A DNA stretch of 6,278 bases from Bacillota bacterium (GTDB taxonomy: Bacteria > Bacillota > Bacilli > Bacillales > Cytobacillaceae), in contig JAUZPT010000186.1 in the NCBI GenBank assembly GCA_030705745.1, forward strand, positions 1 to 6,278, written 5' to 3'. Below, piece by piece: positions 1 through 6,278 of this stretch (positions within the stretch are counted from its first letter, which is position 1; every line of letters begins with the position of its first letter). The position numbers were made by a program, and so were the translations under genes. A model generated the notes under the pieces. That model ran no database searches. It was not told the DNA's origin and saw only the letters and a program-made list of their open reading frames with translations.

Positions 1-440
1 ATCACCCATTTTCCGTCTTTTGTTTGATAGAATGTAAAATCAAAAGGATTATATGGATCATTTGCCATGCTAGGAGGGAATCCATTAATTTTTTCCCATT
101 TTAAATCATAAAAAGGAGATAATCTTCGTATGGCTTTACGCAAGTCCATATGAATGTCTTGACCTTTTCCTCCCCGCATTCTCCAAATCTTAGAAACAGC
201 AATTGACTTTGCAACCAGAGCAATAGCCCCTGCTGACGCAAGACGTAATGTACTTGGAACAATTGGGTCCTGCCCATAGAAAGTCACTTTTCCTCCACAG
301 TCATCTATTGAAAAGCCAACATCATTTAAAATAGTATTTAACTCCTTGGAAATGTCAAAGTTATCAAGATTGGTTAATTTATTTTCAGTTGCTTTGACAA
401 TAGCATCAGTAAGTTTTCTAACATCTGTATTTGTAGACAA
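1..440 (-). CDS. CaiB/BaiF (family III) CoA transferase, N-terminal part, cut by the window edge
   Basis: The frame is open for 146 codons from a TTG start and runs off the left edge, so only the N-terminal part is present. Family III CoA transferases move CoA between carboxylic acids through an Asp-linked intermediate. The recognisable stretch starts near residue 49: a GG-K-V-T-F-Y-G-Q-D-P segment (49-59), V-P-S-T-L-R-L (61-67), an Ala-rich helix (68-82), then R-G-G-K-G-Q-D-I-H-M-D-L-R-K-A (89-103), which matches the 'GxGQxVxVDLRxA' region of the family. D-P-(V/I)-x-P-S near the N-terminus is typical of the longer, about 450-500 residue subfamily whose members act on poorly defined substrates. 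I chose the TTG because AGGAAGG lies seven bases upstream and no better in-frame ATG exists before the conserved region. It is the second gene after the dehydrogenase, 37 bases downstream, so probably cotranscribed. The catalytic Asp probably lies beyond the edge. The family is fairly sure; the substrate is unknown. Confidence 0.8.
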   Translation of the reverse strand, partial: MSTNTDVRKLTDAIVKATENKLTNLDNFDISKELNTILNDVGFSIDDCGGKVTFYGQDPIVPSTLRLASAGAIALVAKSIAVSKIWRMRGGKGQDIHMDLRKAIRRLSPFYDLKWEKINGFPPSMANDPYNPFDFTFYQTKDGKWV

Positions 441-447
441 TGTAATT

Positions 448-454
448 CCTTCCT
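448..454 (-). promoter_or_regulatory. Ribosome binding site fixing the TTG start of the CoA transferase
   Basis: On the minus strand AGGAAGG is followed by a seven-base spacer (441-447) and then TTG (438-440). The good spacing supports this unusual start codon. The first in-frame ATG lies about 88 codons in, inside the conserved region, which would be too late. Confidence 0.7.
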
Positions 455-477
455 CTCAAAAGATAATGGGAAAAGTT

Positions 478-1449
478 CTATTTACTTTTCTCCTTCAGTG
501 CATGCAATACGGATAATTGTCTGGAATCTCGATTTTCCTTTAACTCCATTTGGGGAATCTCTCCATATGAAGAAGCGGATAGGTCGGACAATGTTTGAAC
601 GGTGGCATCATCGAATCTTGGCTCTCCTAGTTGATCCCAAAGTCCTTCCAGTACAGGACCAAGATGTTTAAGGAACGCTGGAAAACCACCTTGTCCTCCA
701 CCTAATTGGAAAGTAAGGAATGGACCGCCAGCAGCCCATCGCAGACCAATCGAGCTTGTTACAATTTCATCAAGATCCTTAACAGACACAACTTCTTCCA
801 TCACCAAATGAATGGCCTCGCGAAATAATGCTGCCTGAAGACGGTTTGCTACAAATCCTGCTATTTCTTTCTTTAATATAAGTGGATTCTTTCCTAACGC
901 TTTATAGAAAGCAACTGCCCGATCAACTGCACCAGAAGCCGTATTTTTTCCAGGCACAATCTCGACCAGCGGAACAAGATGTGGCGGATTAAACGGATGC
1001 CCGATCAACATTCGTTCCGGAGTATCCATTTTCTCTGCTATATCACTTGCTTTTAAACTCGAAGAAGATGATAACAATAAGGTATCTTTACTTACAAATT
1101 GCTCGATTTGAGCGTATAATTCCTGTTTAAAGGCGATTCGTTCAGGACCGTTTTCTTGTACGACAGCAGCGCCGTCAAGTGCACGTTCAATATTTTTCTC
1201 AATGATTAATCGATCTTTAAGGCCTTCTGTTGGAAGACCAAGCTCTTTTAGTGTCGGGATCATCTGTTCAAGCCCTTTATACACAACTTCTTCCAAATCG
1301 GGGCGAACATCATTCACCCGTACCTCTAAACCTTTTGCAAGAAATAAGGCTGTCCAGGAAATTCCAATGACACCTGCTCCAATAACTGTAACTGGGCTGA
1401 AACTGCGTAACTCCTCAGGTAATTGTGGACTGTTATTTTTATTATTCAT
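478..1449 (-). CDS. 3-hydroxyacyl-CoA dehydrogenase family protein (lambda-crystallin / L-carnitine dehydrogenase type)
   Basis: A complete 323-residue cytosolic NAD-dependent dehydrogenase, the usual single-unit length for this family. The N-terminal Rossmann fold has V-I-G-A-G-V-I-G (22-29), and Asp47 at the end of the second strand predicts NAD rather than NADP. The active-site residues of 3-hydroxyacyl-CoA dehydrogenases can be placed: a serine run (127-131), catalytic His151 in H-P-F-N-P-P, Glu163 twelve residues later, and Asn202 in the G-F-V-A-N-R-L motif that opens the C-terminal helical domain. H-P-F-N-P-P-x-L-V-P-L-V-E-I-V-P-G is closest to the L-carnitine dehydrogenase and L-gulonate dehydrogenase branch, so the substrate may be a free hydroxyacid rather than a fatty acyl-CoA. 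The ATG start has an AAAGGA site about 12 bases upstream, rather far, but a TAA closes the frame nine bases before the ATG. First gene of a probable operon with the CoA transferase, divergent from the TetR gene. Family sure; exact substrate not. Confidence 0.88.
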   Translation of the reverse strand: MNNKNNSPQLPEELRSFSPVTVIGAGVIGISWTALFLAKGLEVRVNDVRPDLEEVVYKGLEQMIPTLKELGLPTEGLKDRLIIEKNIERALDGAAVVQENGPERIAFKQELYAQIEQFVSKDTLLLSSSSSLKASDIAEKMDTPERMLIGHPFNPPHLVPLVEIVPGKNTASGAVDRAVAFYKALGKNPLILKKEIAGFVANRLQAALFREAIHLVMEEVVSVKDLDEIVTSSIGLRWAAGGPFLTFQLGGGQGGFPAFLKHLGPVLEGLWDQLGEPRFDDATVQTLSDLSASSYGEIPQMELKENRDSRQLSVLHALKEKSK

Positions 1450-1480
1450 AGCAATTTATTTTCCTTTCTAACTTGAAAAT

Positions 1481-1498
1481 TTGTTGTTTAAACAACAA
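1481..1498. promoter_or_regulatory. Perfect 18-bp palindrome, probable TetR operator (site 1)
   Basis: TTGTTGTTTAAACAACAA is a perfect inverted repeat in the divergent spacer. It begins about 32 bases before the dehydrogenase ATG and lies just downstream of the best minus-strand -10 element (1511-1516), so a bound protein would sit at the start of the transcript and block it. TetR dimers typically bind palindromes of this size next to their own gene. Binding by the neighbouring regulator is inferred, not shown. Confidence 0.7.
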
Positions 1499-1510
1499 TT
1501 ATCGTAAATA

Positions 1511-1540
1511 ATTATAACTATAAATTTTTTTCTTCTACAA
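1511..1540 (-). promoter_or_regulatory. Candidate SigA-type promoter of the dehydrogenase/CoA transferase operon
   Basis: On the minus strand a consensus TATAAT lies at 1511-1516, with a weak TTGTAG at 1535-1540 as -35 and an 18-base spacer. An overlapping alternative is TATAGT at 1517-1522 with TTGAAC at 1542-1547 (19-base spacer). Either would start transcription near 1504-1510, just upstream of operator site 1. The -10 is good and the -35 is poor, as expected for a promoter that is weak or regulated. Confidence 0.45.
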
Positions 1541-1558
1541 GGTTCAATAGAAAGAGAA

Positions 1559-1576
1559 TTGTCGCATATGCAACAA
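1559..1576. promoter_or_regulatory. Imperfect 18-bp palindrome, probable TetR operator (site 2)
   Basis: TTGTCGCATATGCAACAA is symmetrical except for one pair (16 of 18 positions). It has the same outer half-sites and the same six-base centre length as site 1, with centres 78 bases apart. It lies upstream of the regulator's start codon, over the place where a -35 element would be, so it fits autoregulation. The repeated architecture is seen directly; protein binding is inferred. Confidence 0.6.
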
Positions 1577-1590
1577 GTTGGTTGGATAAT
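1559..1590 (+). promoter_or_regulatory. Weak candidate promoter of the TetR gene
   Basis: GATAAT at 1585-1590 is one base from the -10 consensus and lies about 24 bases before the ribosome binding site. The only -35-like hexamer, TTGTCG at 1559-1564, is 20 bases upstream, a long spacer, and coincides with operator site 2. A second option is AATAAT at 1507-1512 with TTGTTT at 1484-1489 (17-base spacer), which would overlap site 1 instead. I cannot choose with certainty. Confidence 0.3.
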
Positions 1591-1626
1591 GTCGCAAAAG
1601 TGAAAGATTTATGAAGGAGTATAGAT

Positions 1627-2232
1627 ATGGAAATTAAAAATGTAGATCCGCGTGTGCGTCGCACCCGCAATCTTCTCATAGATGCTTTAATTGAGCTAAT
1701 GGCTGAAAATAAATACGAAAACATTACGATACAGGATATCTCCTCTCGTGCAACCGTAAACCGTGCAACACTCTACCGTCATTTTCAAGACAAAGATGAT
1801 TTATTAAATAAAAGTATAGATAAAATGCTAAAGGAACTTTTTGGGGAGGCATCCAAGTTTTACAGTGTAGTTAAAAATATAGATGAATTACAACGATATG
1901 TGGCGATACATATTTTTGAACATATCTCCAGATGGGATAAGTTTTTCCACCTTATGTTAATAAAAAAAGGAATTCCAAACTTCATTCAATATTTAAAAGA
2001 TTTCTTTTTTGATTTCTATGATCACTTAATTTCAGAAACGGACGTAAAAGAAGAAAAACTTCCTGTCAAAAAAGAGATGTTGGTTAGTTATATCTCTGCT
2101 GCTTATATTGGTGTAATCGTATGGTGGCTAGAAAATGATATGCCATTTTCCGCTTCATCTATGGCTGAACAGATGATTCAATTAAACGCAAGCGGTCCTT
2201 ATCAATTATTGAAACAGAATCGTATTCATTGA
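1627..2232 (+). CDS. TetR/AcrR family transcriptional regulator
   Basis: A complete 201-residue protein of usual TetR length. After D-P-R-V-R-R-T-R (7-14) and a first helix comes the TetR DNA-binding fold: I-T-I-Q-D-I-S-S-R-A-T-V-N-R-A-T-L-Y-R-H-F (33-53) is the helix-turn-helix and its typical closing Y-R-H-F, followed by K-D-D-L-L. The C-terminal ligand-binding and dimer half is all-helical and ends in Y-I-S-A-A-Y-I-G-V-I-V-W-W-L-E-N-D-M-P-F-S (155-175), a signature of the Firmicutes-type TetR C-terminal domain. The ATG follows AAGGAG (1614-1619) with a seven-base spacer, an excellent site. The gene is divergent from the dehydrogenase/CoA transferase operon, and two matching palindromes lie between them, so it most likely represses that operon and itself until an inducer, perhaps an acyl-CoA or pathway acid, binds. 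The ligand is unknown. It converges on cydC, to which it need not be functionally related. Confidence 0.9.
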   Translation: MEIKNVDPRVRRTRNLLIDALIELMAENKYENITIQDISSRATVNRATLYRHFQDKDDLLNKSIDKMLKELFGEASKFYSVVKNIDELQRYVAIHIFEHISRWDKFFHLMLIKKGIPNFIQYLKDFFFDFYDHLISETDVKEEKLPVKKEMLVSYISAAYIGVIVWWLENDMPFSASSMAEQMIQLNASGPYQLLKQNRIH

Positions 2233-2244
2233 AAAATAACTATA

Positions 2245-2285
2245 TAAAACTAACAAACCAGCCTCATTTACAAAGAAGGCCGGTC
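2245..2285 (-). terminator. Rho-independent terminator of the cyd operon
   Basis: Read on the minus strand, ACCGGCCT (2277-2284) pairs with AGGCTGGT (2257-2264) in an eight-pair stem with one G-U pair, extendable by a further G-U, around a 12-base loop. It is followed by a T-rich run (TTGTTAGTTTTATATAG, down to about 2240). The TAA of cydC lies in the loop. On the plus strand the G-U becomes an A-C mismatch, so termination of tetR here would be weaker, although an outer AACTA/TAGTT pairing might help. Confidence 0.6.
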
Positions 2286-3998
2286 TAGTTTATACAACTT
2301 ACGATAATGTTCACTGTTTACAAGGAGCTCTTGATGTGATCCCCGTAAAGTTATTTTTCCATTTTGTATAAAGAGGATTTCATCCATTTGTTCCATTCCT
2401 ACTAGATGATGGGTTACCCAAATTAATGTTTTTCCCTTTAATGTATCAAATATGGTAGTCAGCAAGAATCGTTCCGTATTCGGATCAAGCCCCACAGTAG
2501 GTTCATCAAGTATAACAATGGGTGTATTTTGCAACAGAATCCGGGCAAGCGCAACTCTGTGACGTTCTCCACCAGAAAATCTTTGTCCTGTTTCCTGCAT
2601 AGACGTTTGATATCCTTCTGGGAGAGACTGTATGAACTTGTGTAATTTTACTTGTTCCATGACGTTGTATACTTCTTCTTTCGTTGCATCTTCTTTTGCG
2701 AGCAGTACATTATTTGCAACACTTGTATTGAAAAGATATGGATTTTGATTTAACACAGAAATCAATTTAGGAACATCTTTCTTTATTCGGTCTATTGATA
2801 TTCCATTAATTGTTATAGCTCCTTTTGTTGGAGTAAGGATTCCCTGCAATAATTTCAACAATGTGGTTTTACCTGCTCCGCTTTTTCCAATAATCGCAAT
2901 TTTTTTTCCTTGCTTAGCAGAAAAAGAAATATCCTGTAACACTTCTGTGTCTATTCCTTCATATTTAAAACATATTTTTCCCACATCTATTGAAACGTTG
3001 TCAGGAACATTACCCAATGATTCATTTGATGTCTCATCAACCGGTAATAAGTTCTCCAGTTCTGTTATTCGTTTAAGTGATTCTGCATACCGTGGTAATT
3101 TTTCTACTGAATTAGCTACAGGCACAATTGCCTCAGACAAAGGGAAGATAACTAATACAAAGGCTGCAATAAATACTCCGGAAATTTGATGCTGCTGAAA
3201 AAGCATCGAAGAAAAAATAATTGTAGTAACAATCATGGCGGCAACTATTAATTGAGCGAAAAATTCCCGATAATACGTCCACGTCTTCGTATGTCCTTCC
3301 CTTTTGTCTAATGCTTCTTCCAAGTCATTATAAGTAGAGAAAAACGATTTTTTTTGACCACTAAGAATCCAATCGCTTATCCCAAGTAGTGCGTCTGTCA
3401 CGTTTTGGTAAAGAGTATCTTTTTTCCTTTTATAGAATTGATGTGCTGCCCTCACATGCAGCATTGAAAAGAACGGCAGCACAACTATTAATACAAATAA
3501 ATAGATTGCCATCATAGCAGCAAAAGATGAACTAAAAAAACCAAATGCAATAACTGCCACAATATAAATAAGAATTGCTGACGCAGCAGGAAGGATGGTC
3601 CTTAAAAATAAATCCTGAAGGGCTTCAATATCCTCCGCTAACATGCCAAGCACTTCCCCAGTTTTAAATTGAAAAGAATTCCGGATGACATGTGGTTCGA
3701 TTAATTGATACAGACGGGATCTCATTTTTGCTAAAACACGAAGAATCCAATCATGGCTGACCAAACGCTCAGAATATCGAAACACAGACCGTCCAATTCC
3801 AAACGTGCGAACCAATACTATCGGAACATATACAAGCAAAATGTTATCCGGCCTGAGGGAAGACTTTGATATCAAGTAACCAGATGTGAACAATAGGGCA
3901 CATCCAGAACCAATGGTCAGCAGGCTTAACAAAAGAATGCCAGCCAAACGAAATCTATATTGTTTTAAATATGGCAATATCCAATGGCGATATTTCAT
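2268..3998 (-). CDS. cydC: Thiol reductant ABC exporter subunit CydC
   Basis: A complete 576-residue half-transporter, usual length for CydC. It pairs with CydD in the cytoplasmic membrane; in E. coli the CydDC pair exports cysteine and glutathione and is needed to assemble cytochrome bd. Six membrane segments lie at about 18-43, 53-68, 138-156, 159-180, 250-267 and 274-295. The ATPase domain follows: Walker A G-K-S-G-A-G-K-T-T (371-379), Q-loop Gln418, signature F-S-G-G-E (474-478), Walker B with Asp498-Glu499, and H-loop His530. All key residues are present, so it looks functional. I chose ATG 3998, not an upstream start that extends the frame by 44 residues, because GGAGGG (4005-4010) lies six bases before it, the homologous sequence M-K-Y-R-H-W begins there, and the extension overlaps the ATPase end of cydD out of frame. 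The start overlaps the cydD stop as ATGA, implying coupling. With cydD interrupted, its partner may be missing. Confidence 0.93.
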   Translation of the reverse strand: MKYRHWILPYLKQYRFRLAGILLLSLLTIGSGCALLFTSGYLISKSSLRPDNILLVYVPIVLVRTFGIGRSVFRYSERLVSHDWILRVLAKMRSRLYQLIEPHVIRNSFQFKTGEVLGMLAEDIEALQDLFLRTILPAASAILIYIVAVIAFGFFSSSFAAMMAIYLFVLIVVLPFFSMLHVRAAHQFYKRKKDTLYQNVTDALLGISDWILSGQKKSFFSTYNDLEEALDKREGHTKTWTYYREFFAQLIVAAMIVTTIIFSSMLFQQHQISGVFIAAFVLVIFPLSEAIVPVANSVEKLPRYAESLKRITELENLLPVDETSNESLGNVPDNVSIDVGKICFKYEGIDTEVLQDISFSAKQGKKIAIIGKSGAGKTTLLKLLQGILTPTKGAITINGISIDRIKKDVPKLISVLNQNPYLFNTSVANNVLLAKEDATKEEVYNVMEQVKLHKFIQSLPEGYQTSMQETGQRFSGGERHRVALARILLQNTPIVILDEPTVGLDPNTERFLLTTIFDTLKGKTLIWVTHHLVGMEQMDEILFIQNGKITLRGSHQELLVNSEHYRKLYKLDRPSL

Positions 3999-5704
3999 AC
4001 GAGTCCCTCCATTTGTGATTGTAGAAATCGGTAATATTCGCCCTTTTGTACAAGCAAGTCTTCGTGTGTGCCAAGCTCTGCTATTTGCCCTTTGTCTAAA
4101 ACGATAATCATATCCATTTCTTTCATCCAATGTAAACGGTGGGAAGCAAAAAACAATAATTTATTCTCAGCTAATTCCAGCAATACTTCTTTTAATTCAT
4201 ACTCTGTTTCAATATCAAGATGGGCAGTCGGTTCGTCTAATAGAAGTATTGAACGATTGCTAAGAAATGCACGAGTTACTGCTATCCGCTGTGCTTGACC
4301 ACCACTCAATTGCCTTCCGCCTTCACCAATTTTTTCATTGACACCATTTGGCAATTGGTTGATAAAATCCTCTAAGCCTGCTTGTTCAATAGCTTTAGTC
4401 ACTTCTTCTACTGTTGCATCTGGACGGTAAAAGCAAATATTGTCTTTTACCGTCCCTTGAAAAATGAACGGATGTTGCGGAATATATGTTGTTTGTTTTT
4501 GCCATGCCCCTTTATATAAGGAAACGGTTTGATTATCTATCTTCACCGTACCGGAAGAAGGCGGTAAAAAGCCGCTCAGTACATCAATGAGTGTAGATTT
4601 CCCGGCACCGCTAGTTCCAATAATTCCTATTTTCTTCGTGCCTTGGACAGTAAAAGACACATTTTTTAAAGTAACTTCTTTTTCATGACAAACAGTGAGA
4701 TTAGTTACTGCCAGGGTACTATTTGGAGACCATGTACCAGATGAATTCACTTGAATATCTGTTTTTTTTTCTTTTAGTATATCTGCTATACGATCTCCGG
4801 CTTCTTTTCCTTCCAGCGTAGCATGATAATCATTTCCAACTTCACGGAGGGGTAAAAAATACTATGTTGCTAAAAGAAGAATGAGCAGTGCAGGCTGTAA
4901 TACTAAAGAGCCATCAATCAGGCGTAAGCCAAGCATCACGGCAACAACTGCTACAGATAACATCGTAAAAAAATCAAGTGCAAAGGTTGAAAGAAAGGCA
5001 ATTTTCAAAGTGCTCATGGTGGCCTTTCGGTATTGATTGCTAACTTTATTAATCGTCTCTATATGAGTTTTACTCCGGCCCAAATATTTTAATGTTTCCA
5101 ATCCACGTAAAGAATCGACAAAGTGGTTTGAAAGCAAACGATAAGAGCTCCACTGATCGTCTATTTTCTTTTGTGCAGCCCAACCCAATAAAATCATAAA
5201 AATAATAAGAATTGGCATTGTAACAAGTAGGATAATGGCAGATAGGCTATCCTTAGTCCATATATAAATTAAAATCAACCAAGGAGTTATACCTACTGCT
5301 ACCATTTTTGGAATAAAGAGCTCCAAGTAAACACGGAGTTTTTGACAGCCTTCTATTATAAATGTAACTAAATTTCCTGTTCCCTCTTTTTTTGTAAAAC
5401 GTGGTCCTAAGGAAAAAATAGTTTCCATTAGCGCTTCGCGTAATTCTTTAACAGTATTTGTACTAAATCGCAAGCATACTTTTCTTATTACCAAATTCAT
5501 TAATTGTCTAAAAAGAAAAGCGATAACGAAATAAATAACTGTAGGTATTTGGTTGGAAAATGACCGATGATGGAAAAGGGCTGTAATGACTTCTGAGAGC
5601 CATTTGGCTTGAAATATAATTGCCATCGTTTGAAGAAAAACCAATCCTGCTACTATTACTAGTACTGTTTTTATTCCTCTGTAGGCCATTACATTTGTTT
5701 TCAT
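3995..5704 (-). pseudogene. cydD: Thiol reductant ABC exporter subunit CydD, interrupted by an in-frame TAG
   Basis: The frame spans 569 codons plus the terminal TGA, the normal CydD length, but codon 281 is TAG. The first part (280 residues) carries the membrane domain with segments at about 12-31, 54-73, 129-149, 153-175 and 241-262, and a sixth starting near 267 that the stop cuts. The second part continues in the same frame with Y-F-L-P-L-R-E-V-G-N-D-Y-H-A, then a complete ATPase domain: Walker A G-T-S-G-A-G-K-S-T (363-371), Q-loop Gln410, L-S-G-G-Q (466-470), Walker B Asp490-Glu491 and His522. No other lesion is visible. The ATG at 5704 shares one base with the cydB stop (TAATG); AAGGAG (5719-5724) is 14 bases upstream, so coupling to cydB is likely. 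A 57-base longer frame back to 5761 overlaps cydB and is not a credible start. The downstream half has no well-placed start or ribosome binding site (GTG at 4750 is bare), so separate expression is unlikely. Could instead be a sequencing error or read-through gene. Confidence 0.85.
4862..4864 (-). other. Premature in-frame amber codon in cydD
   Basis: The minus-strand codons run G-C-A A-C-A T-A-G T-A-T T-T-T. The TAG lies in the same frame as both flanking coding parts (114 bases, exactly 38 codons, before the GTG at 4750). CydD proteins usually have a Glu here in a P-E-(F/Y)-(F/Y)-x-P-(L/I)-R-like stretch; GAG to TAG is a single base change. That the original codon was GAG is inferred from memory of the family. 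Confidence 0.85.
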
Positions 5705-6278
5705 TAGTATTCCATATGCTCCTTGTGATCTACACGTTTTCTGAAAACGTAATAGCTCCAAATTTGATATCCCAACACAAAAGGTAAAAGCGTTAAAGAA
5801 AGATAAGTCATTAATCTTAAAGAGTAGTGACCAGATGCTGTATTTACAATGGATAAATCATACTGGCTGCTTGTGGAACTAATCATCACATTTGGAAACA
5901 AACCAATAAAGACCGAACTGATCAGTAAAATCAGAATGAAACCGGACATAACAAAGGACCATCCGTCCATTTTTTTACGAAGAAATAATCCGGACATTAA
6001 ATATACCAGAATGCCAATTACAACTAAGCATCCCAGGAGCTTGCCGTGATGATGAAAAACATCTGTTGAAAAAAATGTCATGGATAAGAAAACCAGCAAT
6101 AATAGAGCATTTATTGGCAACAATTTTTTGGCAACTCTCCGGCAACGATTGCGAATATTCTCCACTGTGCGAAGGGTGGCAAAAATCAAGCCGTGCCACA
6201 AGCATAGGAGTGTCAATGTGATCCCGCCAGTAATCGTGTAAACATTTATTATGTCTTTAAAACGTAGATGAATGTGCA
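5704..6278 (-). CDS. cydB: Cytochrome bd ubiquinol/menaquinol oxidase subunit II (CydB), C-terminal part
   Basis: The last 190 residues of CydB; the N-terminal part lies beyond the right edge, so this is a partial gene (Bacillus CydB is about 340 residues). CydB is the second membrane subunit of the cytochrome bd quinol oxidase, which reduces oxygen to water and has high oxygen affinity. Counting from the edge, membrane segments are visible at about 13-34, 53-70, 80-99, 106-127 and 153-178. Recognisable stretches are D-I-I-N-V-Y-T-I-T-G-G-I (8-19), L-C-L-W-H-G-L-I-F-A-T-L-R-T (24-37), F-P-N-V-M-I-S-S (127-134) and L-P-F-V-L-G-Y-Q-I-W-S-Y-Y-V-F (164-178), all typical of Firmicutes CydB. A TTG at 6216 could look like a start, but the frame stays open to the edge with conserved sequence, so it is internal. 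The TAA overlaps the cydD ATG (TAATG), which makes cydB-cydD-cydC one unit, with cydA expected upstream outside the window. Confidence 0.92.
   Translation of the reverse strand, partial: HIHLRFKDIINVYTITGGITLTLLCLWHGLIFATLRTVENIRNRCRRVAKKLLPINALLLLVFLSMTFFSTDVFHHHGKLLGCLVVIGILVYLMSGLFLRKKMDGWSFVMSGFILILLISSVFIGLFPNVMISSTSSQYDLSIVNTASGHYSLRLMTYLSLTLLPFVLGYQIWSYYVFRKRVDHKEHMEY

Noticed and set aside
467..492. Hairpin GAAAAGT/ACTTTTC over the dehydrogenase stop codon, as a possible terminator between the two operon genes
   Set aside because: The stem is seven mostly A-T pairs and no clear T run follows on the minus strand; the 37-base gap and the good downstream ribosome binding site fit cotranscription better.
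1202..1471. Plus-strand open frame of 89 residues within the dehydrogenase gene
   Set aside because: It is the reverse-strand shadow of a well-conserved gene and has no recognisable domain.
1571..1580. Short CAAC-AA-GTTG inverted repeat next to operator site 2
   Set aside because: Only four pairs per arm, easily expected by chance, and half of it is already part of site 2.
2863..3189. Plus-strand open frame of 108 residues within cydC
   Set aside because: It lies antisense to the CydC ATPase region and membrane segment 6, has no ribosome binding site and no family resemblance.
3999..4130. A 44-residue N-terminal extension of CydC
   Set aside because: It overlaps the conserved end of the cydD ATPase domain in another frame, while ATG 3998 has an ideal ribosome binding site and matches the family's usual start.
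3995..4750. A stand-alone 251-residue ATPase gene starting at GTG 4750
   Set aside because: No ribosome binding site precedes it, and the frame continues upstream without a break to the amber codon with CydD-like sequence, so it is the second half of cydD.

Overview
The window looks like chromosomal DNA from a low-GC Gram-positive bacterium, most likely a member of the Bacillaceae. The reasons are the AT-rich codon use, strong AGGAGG-type ribosome binding sites, a TetR protein with the C-terminal half common in Firmicutes, and a cydB-cydD-cydC order like the Bacillus cytochrome bd operon. Genus and species cannot be told from the sequence alone.

Left part (1-1626): two genes on the minus strand form a short operon. 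The promoter-proximal gene encodes a 323-residue 3-hydroxyacyl-CoA dehydrogenase of the lambda-crystallin / L-carnitine dehydrogenase type. After 37 bases comes the start of a family III (CaiB/BaiF) CoA transferase, which runs off the left edge. A TetR regulator is transcribed divergently on the plus strand. The 177-base divergent spacer (1450-1626) holds candidate promoters and two 18-bp palindromes with the same half-site (TTGTTG/TTGTCG, six bases, CAACAA). These are very likely the operators through which the regulator controls itself and the CoA operon. The chemistry suggests a small catabolic unit that oxidises a hydroxyacid or its CoA ester and moves CoA between acids; the substrate is unknown.

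Right part (2268-6278): the distal part of a cytochrome bd oxidase operon, all on the minus strand: the C-terminal part of cydB, then cydD, then cydC. Gene junctions are tight (TAATG between cydB and cydD, ATGA between cydD and cydC), so translation is probably coupled. cydC and the left-hand tetR converge, with only 35 bases between their stop codons and a hairpin terminator in that gap.

The most striking point is that cydD is interrupted by one in-frame TAG at codon 281, inside the last transmembrane segment. The frame is otherwise open and well conserved on both sides. This is either a recent nonsense mutation (probably from GAG), a sequencing error, or a read-through stop. If real, it should remove the CydDC thiol exporter and so impair cytochrome bd assembly. 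I see no mobile element, CRISPR array or RNA gene, and no stretch above 300 bases lacks a gene. I do not see convincing evidence of a wholly new system here.
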